This document shows, piece by piece, positions 39,501-47,512 of a stretch of DNA of 64,000 nucleotides. The stretch is from Mycobacterium sp. UM_WGJ. Its GTDB lineage: Bacteria; Actinomycetota; Actinomycetes; Mycobacteriales; Mycobacteriaceae. Every line of letters begins with the position of its first letter. Position 1 is the stretch's first letter. The stretch lies in the NCBI RefSeq assembly GCF_000455125.1, contig NZ_AUWR01000022.1, positions 1-64,000 of the forward strand. The letters run 5' to 3'. Made by a program: the position numbers and the translations under genes. Under the pieces are notes generated by a model. It saw only the letters and a list, made by a program, of their open reading frames with translations. It did no database searches and was not told where the DNA came from.

Positions 39501-40507
39501 CCGACGGCGCCTTTCTCGCCGACGACACCATGGTGGCCTCCTACGAATTGGGCGGCGGCTGGATCCACGTCGCACCGGCCACCATCGGCAAGCGCGCATT
39601 TCTGGGCAATTCCGGGATCACTCAGCCGGGCAGGCGGGTCCCCGACAACTCCTTGGTGGCAGTGCTGTCGACGGCACCGCATAAGGCCAAGACCGGCTCG
39701 TCGTGGCTGGGCAGCCCGCCGGTACGCCTGCGGCGTAAAGCCGCCGACCTCGATGCCGAGCGCACTTTCGAACCCCCGCTGCGGCTGAAGCTGATGCGCG
39801 CCGTCATGGAGACATTCCGGCTGATCCCGGTCATCGTCACATTTGCCATCGGAACCGCGGTTTTGGGCGCGTTGCAGTGGGGGGTGACAAGGTTCGGCTA
39901 CGGCTGGACCGCGCTGGGGAGCGGCGTCACGCTGCTGGCCGCCGGTGCGGTGGCCGGCAGCAGCGCGGTGGTGGCGAAATGGCTTATCGTGGGCCGGATC
40001 CGGGCGTCACAGCGCCCGCTGTGGTCGTCGTTCGTGTGGCGCAACGAGGTCTCCGACGCGTTCGTCGAAACGGTGGCTGCCCCGTGGTTCGCCCGCGCCG
40101 CAACCGGTACCCCGGTGATGAACCTGTGGTTGCGGGCGCTCGGCGCCACCATCGGCCGCGGCGTGTGGTGCGAGACGTACTGGTTGCCCGAAGCCGACCT
40201 GGTGACGCTGGACACCGGCGCGACGGTGAACCGCGGCTGCGTGGTGCAGACCCACCTGTTCCACGACCGGATCATGCAGATGGACACGGTGACATTGGAT
40301 GCAGGGGCCACGCTGGGCCCCAACTGCGTGGCGCTGCCCGCGGCCCGGCTGGGCGCCGGTGCCACCGTCGGGCCGGCCTCGCTGGTGATGCGCGGCGACG
40401 AGGTCCCGGCCGCGACGCGCTGGCAGGGCAATCCGATTGCGCCGTGGCCGGTGTCGGGCAAGAAGCGCGGGGCTTCGGCTGCCGCGCGTCAGGAGCCCGC
40501 GGCATGA
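36584..40507 (+). CDS. Pls/PosA-type membrane NRPS (A-PCP-membrane/beta-helix repeats)
   Basis: The enzyme has about 1307 residues from GTG 36584. Domains: adenylation (about 15-495, FTSGSTGTPKGVA near 154, NTYGPTETTVVA near 290, GRADDQVKVGGRRIELGEVD near 390), carrier (about 505-580, FFALGGGSLQAAQL with the pantetheine Ser near 535), then paired membrane helices alternating with three left-handed beta-helix (hexapeptide) segments, such as VTVGNDATIGARTTLLPGAV, near 760, 970 and 1210. There is no condensation, thioesterase or reductase domain. This is the layout of Pls, the epsilon-poly-lysine synthetase of Streptomyces (about 1319 residues). A hand-read specificity pocket is D-A-E-S-I-G-T-V-V, close to the published Lys code. 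It would link basic amino acids into a short polymer at the membrane. It overlaps the M1 peptidase gene by ATGA. Confidence 0.9.
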   Translation, partial: PSLQVPAQYLRGSSAPQPRTLIDILQETAARYPDAPAIDDGNVVLTYGELIEDITDSVAWLAARGLGRGDRIGIRMPSGNYALYVAILSTLATGAAYVPVDADDPPERAELVFNEAQVAAVITEQGLTRGPGASRGWRATAPQTSDDAWIIFTSGSTGTPKGVAITHRNAAAFVDAEAQLFLQDNPIGPGDRVLAGLSVAFDASCEEMWLAWRYGACLVPAPRSLVRSGMDLGPWLVSRDVTVVSTVPTLAALWPAEALEAVRLLIFGGEACPPELVARLAVEGREVWNTYGPTETTVVACAAQLDGTGPVQIGLPLLGWDLAVLGPDGAPVAAGEVGELVIGGVGLGRYLDPGRDAEKYAALPELDWPRAYRSGDLVRLDADGLVFCGRADDQVKVGGRRIELGEVDSALVTLPGVSGGAAAVRTSAAGTPLLVGYLASTDPDFDLGAARAALGRRLPAALVPRLVLVDELPTRTSGKVDRDALPWPVGPEPGALPGGGLGDDPDSTLGWLAGLWRDVLGAPVDDEQADFFALGGGSLQAAQLVAAVRQRYPQTTVAQLYDRPRLGSLAGFLDDMGRSEPGAEAASRAVEPTPRRAQAAQVLLSVPLATLTGLQWVTWLALINNVMAVMHPLPWLARLDWWWVISAFVLFVTPLGRMGIAALGARALLSNLAPGTYRRGGPEHLRVWIAERLAAASGAENLSGAPWLVYYARALGNKIGEGVDLHSAPPVTGMLTLGHRCSIEPEVDLTGHWIDGDTFHVGPVTVGNDATIGARTTLLPGAVIGKDADVAPGSGVVGEVKKGQYWTGSPAVKSGKAHHPWPDHRPPPRPVWAAVYGVTSILLGGLPLVALGVGLSVVGWAVRDCTTLIEAIRPAALATAPAALVAMLSYAALTMAGVRLLSIGLRDGYHPVRSRVGWQLWATERLMDAARDYLFPVYASLITPWWLRLLGAKVGHGTEISTALVIPKFTTIADGAFLADDTMVASYELGGGWIHVAPATIGKRAFLGNSGITQPGRRVPDNSLVAVLSTAPHKAKTGSSWLGSPPVRLRRKAADLDAERTFEPPLRLKLMRAVMETFRLIPVIVTFAIGTAVLGALQWGVTRFGYGWTALGSGVTLLAAGAVAGSSAVVAKWLIVGRIRASQRPLWSSFVWRNEVSDAFVETVAAPWFARAATGTPVMNLWLRALGATIGRGVWCETYWLPEADLVTLDTGATVNRGCVVQTHLFHDRIMQMDTVTLDAGATLGPNCVALPAARLGAGATVGPASLVMRGDEVPAATRWQGNPIAPWPVSGKKRGASAAARQEPAA

Positions 40508-41853
40508 GCAAACCCACGAAGATTTCGGCAAAGCCAGCCAAGGCCCCGGCGCCTGTTCTTGACCCCTATCTGCCCGACAGCGGCAACAGCGGTTACCGGG
40601 TCTCGCGCTACGAACTCGACCTGGAGTACAAGGTCAGCAGTAACCGGCTCTCGGGCACCGCGACCATCACCGCGGTCGCGCTGGACGCACTGCGCGAGGT
40701 CACCCTCGACCTTGCCGACACGCTGTCGGTGGCCAAGGTCTGGGTCAACGGTCGCCCACCCAGCCGGTTCGCGACCTCGGCAGCCAAGCTGCGGATCACC
40801 CTGGCCGCCACGGTACCGCCCGGCGCCGCACTGGTGATCGTCGTCCGGTATGCGGGATCACCGCGCCCCAGCGAAACGCTCTGGGGTGAAGTGGGTTTCG
40901 AGGAGTTATCCGACGGAGCGCTGGTTTCCGGCCAGCCCAACGGCGCACCGTCATGGTTCCCCTGCGACGACCACCCCTACTCAAAAGCCAGCTACCGGAT
41001 CCAGATCAGCACCGACAGCCCGTACTACGCGGTGGCTAACGGCGAACTGATATCGCGGCGTGCCCGGGCCACCCGCACCACCTGGACCTACGAGCAGCCC
41101 GAGCCGACCCCGACCTATCTGGTCACCCTGCAGATCGGCCGGTACGTGACCCGCCGGTTGCCGGGCTCGACGGTGGCGATCCGCGCGGTGCTGCCGGCCC
41201 GGCTGCAGGCCGAGTTCGAACAGGACTTCGCCGCGCAGGCACAGATGATGGAGCTGTTCGTGCGCCTGTTCGGGCCCTACCCGCTGGCAGCCGGCTACAC
41301 CGTGCTGGTGACCGACGACAACCTAGAGATCCCCCTTGAAGCACAGGGGCTTTCGATCTTCGGCGCCAACCACTGCGACGGTACCGGGGGGTCCAACCGA
41401 CTGATCGCCCACGAACTGGCCCACCAGTGGTTCGGCAACAGCGTCACCCTGCGACGCTGGAGCGATATCTGGCTGCATGAGGGGTTCGCGTGCTACGCCG
41501 AATGGCTGTGGTCGGAGCATTCCGGTGGGCCGAGCGCCGACCAGCTGGCGCGGCGTTATCACCGCCAGCTAGCGGGCCTGCCGCAGGATCTGCTGTTGGC
41601 CGATCCCGGGCCGGCCGACATGTTCGACGACCGGGTGTACAAGCGCGGCGCGATCACCCTGCATCAGTTGCGCGGCCGGCTCGGTGACGACGCCTTCTTC
41701 GCCCTGCTGCGGGACTGGACGTCGCGCTACCGCCACGGCAACGCCGGCACCGAAGACTTCACCGCGCTGGCCGCCGGATACGCGGGCGAACCGCTGCAGT
41801 CCTTGTGGCAGGCCTGGCTGTATTCCACTGCGGTGCCCCCGCTGACCAGCTGA
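40504..41853 (+). CDS. M1 family zinc aminopeptidase
   Basis: The 449-residue enzyme starts at ATG 40504, overlapping the NRPS stop. It has the gluzincin motif HELAHQWFGN near residue 303 and the third zinc ligand in WLHEGFACYAEW 18 residues on, giving HExxH-18-E. The usual GAMEN substrate loop reads LEAQG. The N-terminal beta domain begins GYRVSRYELDLEYKV. It is short for M1 because it lacks the C-terminal helical domain. Aminopeptidases of this type degrade epsilon-poly-lysine in Streptomyces, so its coupling to a Pls-like NRPS may mean trimming or self-protection. No signal peptide or membrane helix is visible. Its 3' end overlaps the converging gene by 95 bases. Confidence 0.92.
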   Translation: MSKPTKISAKPAKAPAPVLDPYLPDSGNSGYRVSRYELDLEYKVSSNRLSGTATITAVALDALREVTLDLADTLSVAKVWVNGRPPSRFATSAAKLRITLAATVPPGAALVIVVRYAGSPRPSETLWGEVGFEELSDGALVSGQPNGAPSWFPCDDHPYSKASYRIQISTDSPYYAVANGELISRRARATRTTWTYEQPEPTPTYLVTLQIGRYVTRRLPGSTVAIRAVLPARLQAEFEQDFAAQAQMMELFVRLFGPYPLAAGYTVLVTDDNLEIPLEAQGLSIFGANHCDGTGGSNRLIAHELAHQWFGNSVTLRRWSDIWLHEGFACYAEWLWSEHSGGPSADQLARRYHRQLAGLPQDLLLADPGPADMFDDRVYKRGAITLHQLRGRLGDDAFFALLRDWTSRYRHGNAGTEDFTALAAGYAGEPLQSLWQAWLYSTAVPPLTS

Positions 41854-43081
41854 GGTCGAAGTCGACGACCAGCGCGGCCGGCACCGCCAGCGCTACCGGG
41901 GTGAACATCTGCGAGTCCTGTTCTCCGGCAATGCCGGTGAGGACCCGGCCGCCGTAGCCGTCGTCGGTACCGGGAACCGTGACGCGTACCCGCGCCGACG
42001 CCGCACCCGGGCGCGGGCGCAGGTAGAAAACGCTGCCCGGCTCCACCGGACCGGTCAACTCGTTGCCGTCGTCGTCCAGCAACACCGCACCCTCGGCGCT
42101 CAGGGCGGCAGAGTCGGCGACGGACAGGCGCAGCGGGCCCACCAGACCGTCGGCCACGGTGGCCGACGAGACGTTCAATCCGGGTGCGGTGGAGCGCGCC
42201 CGTGCCGCACCGGCCAGCAGATACCGGTAGAGGGCCACGATGCGGTCGGCATTGCGATAGGTGCTGGTGCCGTTGAGCCAGAAGTCGACGTCGCCGAGCG
42301 TGGCCGATGGCCCCGGCCCGGCCACCGACAGGCGGTAGAACCGGTGGCCCCCGACGGTGGCACCCACGCCGAGCGCCTTGCGATGAGCGCCGGCGGCCGG
42401 GGCGGCCAGCCGCGACGAGGGCACCTCCCGCCAGCTACGGCCGTCGTCGGACTTGTGCAGGGTCAGCGTCACCGGCTCCGAGGCGACCAGTTCCAGGGTG
42501 TAGCCGCCCAACTCGAGGGCCTCTTCGAACTCGACGGTCACCCCGTCGGCGTCGCGCAACACCCGGACCGGCTCGGTGCGGGCGCGGGTGTCCAGCTCCA
42601 GACCGTTGGTGAGCCGCCAGATCGCGGCCTGGGTGGCGGCTATCGCCTCGTGCTCGGTGATGTTGCCGCGGCCCAGCTGGTGGCCGGCCGCACGCAGTCG
42701 ACGGCTCAATTCGACGGTGGTCAACCGTGGAACCGAGTTGCGCAGGATCCAGTCGACTTGAACTTCGCGGGGGTCACGGGCACCGGAGCGCAGGTTCGGA
42801 ACCGCCGACCAGGTGTCGATCCGGTAGGCCGACGGCCGGGTGGGGGCGATGCCGTGGAAGTCCAGCGAATAGGCCGCGATACCGGGATTCAGGCGAATCA
42901 GATCGGTGCGCGCGCTGGTGCCGTCGGTGAACACGATCCGGTCGACGGTGTGCGAATAGGTACCGCCGTGATAGCGGGTCATTCGGTCGATGTCGACGGC
43001 CGGGCGCGGTTGCACCCTGCGCCGGACGGTCACCGTGGGCTCGGTGTCGAGAAGAGGAAAAACGGAGGTTGAAACGGTCAT
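41759..43081 (-). CDS. Thioester-domain (TQXA)-like protein lacking the bond-forming Cys
   Basis: The 440-residue protein has the family core at residues 35-180: RYHGGTYSHTVDRIVF, GTSARTDLIRLNPGIAAYSL, VDWILRNSVP and EAIAATQAAIWRLTNGLELD. In TQXA domains the TQ glutamine forms an internal thioester with a Cys in a YCxD-like strand. Here the Gln is kept but that strand reads AAYSLDFHG, with Ser. The middle part (about 190-300) looks like a carbohydrate-binding/discoidin-type beta sandwich (VTLTLHKSDDGRSWREV). There is no signal peptide and no LPxTG anchor, unlike surface adhesins. It is divergent from the encapsulin operon across 294 bases. The last 30 residues overlap the peptidase gene antisense and may not be conserved. 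Confidence 0.75.
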   Translation of the reverse strand: MTVSTSVFPLLDTEPTVTVRRRVQPRPAVDIDRMTRYHGGTYSHTVDRIVFTDGTSARTDLIRLNPGIAAYSLDFHGIAPTRPSAYRIDTWSAVPNLRSGARDPREVQVDWILRNSVPRLTTVELSRRLRAAGHQLGRGNITEHEAIAATQAAIWRLTNGLELDTRARTEPVRVLRDADGVTVEFEEALELGGYTLELVASEPVTLTLHKSDDGRSWREVPSSRLAAPAAGAHRKALGVGATVGGHRFYRLSVAGPGPSATLGDVDFWLNGTSTYRNADRIVALYRYLLAGAARARSTAPGLNVSSATVADGLVGPLRLSVADSAALSAEGAVLLDDDGNELTGPVEPGSVFYLRPRPGAASARVRVTVPGTDDGYGGRVLTGIAGEQDSQMFTPVALAVPAALVVDFDLSWSAGAPQWNTARPATRTAAVRPRIRRPAR

Positions 43082-43176
43082 GCCGAGTCGACTTTCTGGT
43101 CTGAAGCGCGCACGGCAGCATCTCGCCGAAGAAAGGGAGCGGGCTGCGACGCGGAGGAATCAGGGCGTCAGAGAAT

Positions 43177-43194
43177 CAACAACAACAACAACAA
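43177..43194. repeat. Trinucleotide repeat (CAA)6
   Basis: Six uninterrupted CAA units lie in the divergent control region between the thioester-like gene and the encapsulin gene, about 96 bases upstream of the former. On the minus-strand transcript it would read UUG repeats in the leader. Such runs are rare in a genome this rich in G and C and can change length by slippage. Confidence 0.75.
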
Positions 43195-43329
43195 CACGCG
43201 GCGAGGCGGCACAAAGCGTGCGGCTGTGGCAGCGTGATGTTCGACATACACATACCCTACGACATGTACCGCAGCGGCGCGAACTGCGAGGGATTCAATT
43301 CGCCCTGAGCGCAACTGGTGGGCAAACCC

Positions 43330-43341
43330 GGACCATGGTCC
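43330..43341. promoter_or_regulatory. Perfect 12-bp palindrome upstream of encapsulin
   Basis: GGACCATGGTCC is self-complementary and ends 34 bases before the encapsulin start codon. It may be an operator, but a palindrome of this size can also occur by chance. Confidence 0.3.
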
Positions 43342-43375
43342 ATGATTGGCGCCGTCACTCATCAGGAGGAAAGCA

Positions 43376-44299
43376 ATGACGTCCGCTCAGAACGAATCTC
43401 AGGCGCTCGGGGACCTCGCCGCACGGCAACTCGCGAATGCGACCAAGACCGTCCCGCAACTGGCCACCATCACCCCGCGCTGGCTGCTGCACCTGTTGAA
43501 CTGGGTCCCCGTCGAAGCCGGTATCTACCGGGTCAACCGGGTGGTCAACCCCGGCCAGGTCGCCATTGCAGCCGAGCAGGGCGCCGGTTCGCAGGAGCCG
43601 CTGCCGCAGACGTTCGTGGACTACGAGACCAGCCCGCGGGAGTACACCCTGCGGTCGATCTCGACCCTGCTGGATGTGCACACCCGGGTCTCTGACCTGT
43701 ACTCCAGCCCGCACGACCAGGTCGCACAACAGCTGCGACTCACCATCGAGACCATCAAGGAACGCCAGGAGTACGAGCTGGTCAACAACCCGGAGTACGG
43801 CCTGTTGGCGCAGGTCACACCGGAGCAGACCATCTCCACGCTGACCGGCCCGCCCACCCCCGACGACCTGGACTCGCTGATCACCAAGGTGTGGAAGACC
43901 CCCGGGTTCTTCCTGACCCACCCGCTGGGGGTGGCCGCGTTCGGCCGCGAAGCCACCCGCCGCGGGGTCCCGCCGGTAGTGGTGAACCTGTTCGGCGCCC
44001 AGTTCATCACCTGGCGCGGCATCCCGATCGTGCCGAGCGACAAGGTGCCGGTAGAGGATTCCAAGACCAAGATCCTGCTGGTGCGCACCGGGGAGGAACG
44101 CCAGGGTGTCGTCGGGCTGTTCCAGCCCGGCCTGGTCGGTGAGCAGGCGCCGGGCCTGTCAGTCCGGTTCACCGGCATCAACCGGTCGGCGATCGCGTCT
44201 TACCTGGTCACGCTGTACAACTCGCTGGCCGTGCTCACCGATGATGCGCTCGCCGTGCTCGACGACGTCTCGGTGGACCGTTTCCATGAGTACAAGTGA
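43376..44299 (+). CDS. Family 2A encapsulin shell protein (SrpI / major membrane protein I)
   Basis: The 307-residue HK97-fold protein assembles into a hollow nanocompartment. Recognisable blocks are VNRVVNPGQVAIAAEQ, FVDYETSPREYTLRSISTLLDVHTRVSDLYSSPHDQ, the LVNNPEYGLLAQV segment and the C-terminal FTGINRSAIASYLVTLYNSLAVL. It lacks the inserted cyclic-nucleotide domain of family 2B. The homologue is the MMP-I antigen of M. leprae and M. avium. AGGAGGA at 43364-43370 is a strong ribosome-binding site. The cargo gene overlaps its end by 14 bases. In related systems the particle stores or uses sulfur and is induced by sulfur limitation. Confidence 0.95.
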   Translation: MTSAQNESQALGDLAARQLANATKTVPQLATITPRWLLHLLNWVPVEAGIYRVNRVVNPGQVAIAAEQGAGSQEPLPQTFVDYETSPREYTLRSISTLLDVHTRVSDLYSSPHDQVAQQLRLTIETIKERQEYELVNNPEYGLLAQVTPEQTISTLTGPPTPDDLDSLITKVWKTPGFFLTHPLGVAAFGREATRRGVPPVVVNLFGAQFITWRGIPIVPSDKVPVEDSKTKILLVRTGEERQGVVGLFQPGLVGEQAPGLSVRFTGINRSAIASYLVTLYNSLAVLTDDALAVLDDVSVDRFHEYK

Positions 44300-45938
44300 T
44301 CCCGGGCCGGTAACCCCACCGGTCAGCGCCGCTGAGCTGGAGGTACTGGCCAACCAGCTGTATGCCGCCCGGCCCGGTCCGGACTCGCCGCCGCAGACCA
44401 CCGCGGTGGCACCGCGCGGCGGCGTGCCCGACCCGTCGGGGCTGCTGCCGCCGGGGCTGGCCGACCTGTCGGCGTTCGCGGTGCCGAGCGGCATCGTGCC
44501 GACCGTGCCGGGGGTGCTGGCCGGCTCGCCGGCCGGGGCTGTCCCGGTTGCGCCACGTGGGTCGGCTCCCGGCTGGCCCGGGGGCGTGCCGGTGGTTCCG
44601 CAGCTGGATTGGCATGACACCGCCGCGCCGGCCGCGGGTGGCGACGAGGCGAACTACGCCTTCTTGTCGCATCGGGTGCCGGCAGCCCAACCGGCTCCGA
44701 CGGTGCCGGACTCGCACGAAGTCTTCGACGTCAACGCGGTGCGCGCTGACTTCCCGATCCTGCGTGAGACGGTCAACGGCAAACCGTTGATCTGGTTCGA
44801 CAACGCCGCCACCACGCAGAAGCCGCAGGCCGTGATCGACCGGCTGTCGTACTTCTACGCCCACGAGAACTCCAACATCCACCGGGCGGCTCACGAACTG
44901 GCCGCCCGCGCCACCGACGCCTACGAGGACGCCCGCGACACCGTGCGGCGATTTCTGGGTGCGCCGCGCAGCGAGGACATCATCTTCGTGCGCGGCACCA
45001 CCGAGGCGATCAATCTGGTGGCTTACGCCTGGGGCGGCAAGAACCTGCGCCCCGGCGATGAGATCGTCATCACTCACCTGGAGCACCACGCCAATATCGT
45101 TCCGTGGCAAATGATCTCGAAGAAGACCGGGGCGATTCTGAAGGTGGCCCCGGTGGACGAGGCGGGCAACCTGCTGCTGGGCGAATTCGAGGATCTGCTG
45201 GGCCCGCGGACCAAACTGGTTGCCGCCACCCATGTCTCCAACGCGCTGGGCACCGTCACGCCGGTGCACGACATCGTCGAGCTCGGGCACCGCTACGGCG
45301 CTCGGGTGCTGATCGACGGGGCACAGTCGGTCCCGCATATCCCGATCGACGTGCAATCGCTGGGCGCGGACTTCTTCGTGTTCTCCGGGCACAAGATCTT
45401 CGGTCCCACCGGTATCGGAGTGCTCTACGGCACCGCCGAGGCGCTGGCCGAGACGCCGCCGTGGCAGGGTGGAGGCAACATGATCGCCGACGTCACCCTG
45501 GAACGCTCCATTTACCAAGATCCGCCGAACAAGTTTGAGGCGGGCACTGGCAACATCGCCGACGCGGTCGGTCTGGGTGAGGCCCTGCGCTATGTGGAAC
45601 GGGTGGGCATCGAGCGCATCGCCGCCTACGAGCACGCCCTGCTGGAGTACGCCACGCCACGCCTGGCCGATATTCCCGGGGTGCGGCTCGTCGGCACAGC
45701 CGACGAGAAGGCCAGTGTGTTGTCGTTCGTGCTGGCCGGCCACGAGCCGTTGGAAGTGGGCAAGGCGCTCAATGCCGAGGGCATCGCGGTGCGTGCCGGG
45801 CATCACTGTGCGCAGCCGATCCTGCGCCGCTACGGCCTGGAAGCCACCGTGCGACCGTCGTTCGCGTTCTACAACACTTTCGAAGAGATCGACGTCTTCA
45901 CCCAGGCCGTACGGCGCATTGCTGAAGGGAGCGCATAG
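44286..45938 (+). CDS. Encapsulated cysteine desulfurase cargo (SufS-like)
   Basis: The 550-residue protein has a 150-residue disordered N-terminus rich in Pro, Ala and Gly (repeats like [15 protein letters not shown]) that serves to load it into the encapsulin shell, then a class V PLP aminotransferase fold. The PLP Lys is in [11 protein letters not shown] near residue 368 and the catalytic persulfide Cys in [15 protein letters not shown] near 507; [14 protein letters not shown] begins the enzyme core. It removes sulfur from cysteine to give alanine and persulfide or elemental sulfur. It is followed by cysK and cysE, which make the cysteine. Confidence 0.96.
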   Translation: MSTSDPGPVTPPVSAAELEVLANQLYAARPGPDSPPQTTAVAPRGGVPDPSGLLPPGLADLSAFAVPSGIVPTVPGVLAGSPAGAVPVAPRGSAPGWPGGVPVVPQLDWHDTAAPAAGGDEANYAFLSHRVPAAQPAPTVPDSHEVFDVNAVRADFPILRETVNGKPLIWFDNAATTQKPQAVIDRLSYFYAHENSNIHRAAHELAARATDAYEDARDTVRRFLGAPRSEDIIFVRGTTEAINLVAYAWGGKNLRPGDEIVITHLEHHANIVPWQMISKKTGAILKVAPVDEAGNLLLGEFEDLLGPRTKLVAATHVSNALGTVTPVHDIVELGHRYGARVLIDGAQSVPHIPIDVQSLGADFFVFSGHKIFGPTGIGVLYGTAEALAETPPWQGGGNMIADVTLERSIYQDPPNKFEAGTGNIADAVGLGEALRYVERVGIERIAAYEHALLEYATPRLADIPGVRLVGTADEKASVLSFVLAGHEPLEVGKALNAEGIAVRAGHHCAQPILRRYGLEATVRPSFAFYNTFEEIDVFTQAVRRIAEGSA

Positions 45939-45972
45939 CACCTATGGCGGCCTTGGTAGGAAAGGGCATTTG

Positions 45973-46908
45973 ATGGGCAGGATCTACGACAACGTCACCG
46001 AGCTGATCGGCCACACACCGCTGGTGCGGCTCAACCGGCTGACCGAGGGACTGGGCGCTCAAGTGGCGGCCAAACTCGAGTTCTACAACCCGGCCAACAG
46101 CGTCAAGGACCGCATCGGCGTTGCGATCATCGATGCCGCGGAGAAGTCCGGCCAGCTGCGCCCCGGGGGCACCATCGTCGAGGCCACCAGCGGCAACACC
46201 GGCATCGCCCTGGCGATGGTCGGTGCCGCTCGTGGCTACAAGGTGATCCTGACCATGCCGGACACCATGTCCACCGAGCGCCGGGTGATGCTGCGCGCCT
46301 ACGGCGCGGAGATCGTGCTGACGCCCGGCTCCGAGGGCATGGCCGGCGCGGTGGCCAGGGCCAAGCAGATCGTTGCCGACACCCACAACGCCCTGTCCGC
46401 AGACCAGTTCGCCAACCCGGCCAACCCGGCCATCCACGAACGGACGACCGGCGAAGAGATCTGGAAGGACACCGACGGCGCGGTCGACATCTTCGTCGCC
46501 GGCATCGGTACCGGTGGCACGCTGACCGGCGTCTCGCACACCCTGCGGGCCCACAAGCCCGAGGTCCAGATCGTCGGCGTGGAACCCAAGGACTCCGCGA
46601 TCCTGCACGGCGCCGACCCCGGTCCGCACAAGATCCAGGGCCTGGGCGCCAACTTCGTCCCCGAGGTACTCGACCGCGACTGTTACGACGAGATCATCGA
46701 CGCGCAATTCGACGACGCCATCCGGGTTGCTCGCGCGCTGGGCACCGAGGAAGGGATCCTCGGCGGAATCTCGGCCGGCGCCAACGTGTGGGCCGCCCTC
46801 GAGCTGGCCAAGCGCCCCGAGAACGCCGGGAAGCTGATCGTGGTGGTGGTCCCCGACTTCGGCGAGCGCTACATCTCCACGCCGCTGTTCGAGCACATTC
46901 GGGAATGA
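45973..46908 (+). CDS. cysK: Cysteine synthase A (O-acetylserine sulfhydrylase)
   Basis: The 311-residue PLP enzyme makes cysteine from O-acetylserine and sulfide. The PLP Lys is in [12 protein letters not shown] near residue 43, the substrate loop [11 protein letters not shown] near 72, and [12 protein letters not shown] near 178 binds the cofactor phosphate. ATG 45973 follows AGGAAAGG. It lies 34 bases after the encapsulated desulfurase gene. In M. tuberculosis cysK1 and cysE lie elsewhere without an encapsulin. Confidence 0.96.
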   Translation: MGRIYDNVTELIGHTPLVRLNRLTEGLGAQVAAKLEFYNPANSVKDRIGVAIIDAAEKSGQLRPGGTIVEATSGNTGIALAMVGAARGYKVILTMPDTMSTERRVMLRAYGAEIVLTPGSEGMAGAVARAKQIVADTHNALSADQFANPANPAIHERTTGEEIWKDTDGAVDIFVAGIGTGGTLTGVSHTLRAHKPEVQIVGVEPKDSAILHGADPGPHKIQGLGANFVPEVLDRDCYDEIIDAQFDDAIRVARALGTEEGILGGISAGANVWAALELAKRPENAGKLIVVVVPDFGERYISTPLFEHIRE

Positions 46909-46916
46909 TCACACCT

Positions 46917-47504
46917 ATGAGTGGTGTGTTGGCGCGGCTGCGCGAGGACCTGCGCAACGCGCGCGAGCATGACCCGGCCGCGCGCGGGGACTTCGAGAAC
47001 GCGCTGGTCTATTCGGGTCTGCATGCGATCTGGTCGTATCGAATCGCGCATCGGCTGTGGGCCAGGCCGGCACTGCGCGGGGTGGCCCGCCTGCTGGCTC
47101 AGGCCACCCGATTCGCCACCGGCATCGAGATTCACCCGGGCGCGACCATCGGGCGGCGGTTCTTCATCGACCACGGCATGGGCGTGGTGATCGGCGAGAC
47201 CACCGAGATCGGCGATGACGTCATGGTCTATCACGGCGTCACCCTCGGCGGACGTTCGCTGAGTCACGGCAAGCGCCACCCGACCATCGGTAACGGTGTC
47301 ACGGTGGGCGCCGGCGCGAAGGTCCTCGGTCCTATCACCGTCGGAGACGGCAGTGCGATCGGCGCCAATGCCGTTGTCACCCAGGATGTTCCGGCGGATT
47401 GCATCGCCACCGGAATCCCGGCTGCGGTGCGCCATCGCACCGAGAAACAGCGGGAGCCGCTGGTGGACCCGACCAGTTACATCGACCCGGCGATGTACAT
47501 CTAA
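46917..47504 (+). CDS. cysE: Serine O-acetyltransferase
   Basis: The 195-residue enzyme makes O-acetylserine from serine and acetyl-CoA for CysK. The C-terminal half is a left-handed beta-helix with hexapeptide repeats and the active-site segment [29 protein letters not shown]. It is shorter than the Escherichia coli type at the N-terminus, as is common in actinobacteria. The start is ATG 46917, 8 bases after cysK, and the C-terminal tail that can dock into CysK ends in Ile (PAMYI). Confidence 0.95.
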   Translation: MSGVLARLREDLRNAREHDPAARGDFENALVYSGLHAIWSYRIAHRLWARPALRGVARLLAQATRFATGIEIHPGATIGRRFFIDHGMGVVIGETTEIGDDVMVYHGVTLGGRSLSHGKRHPTIGNGVTVGAGAKVLGPITVGDGSAIGANAVVTQDVPADCIATGIPAAVRHRTEKQREPLVDPTSYIDPAMYI

Positions 47505-47512
47505 AGCCACGT

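Noticed and set aside
42990-43379. Plus-strand frame containing a poly-Thr run in the encapsulin control region
   Set aside because: It overlaps the start of the thioester-like gene and the Thr run is just the CAA repeat read in the ACA frame; no ribosome-binding site or homology is evident.
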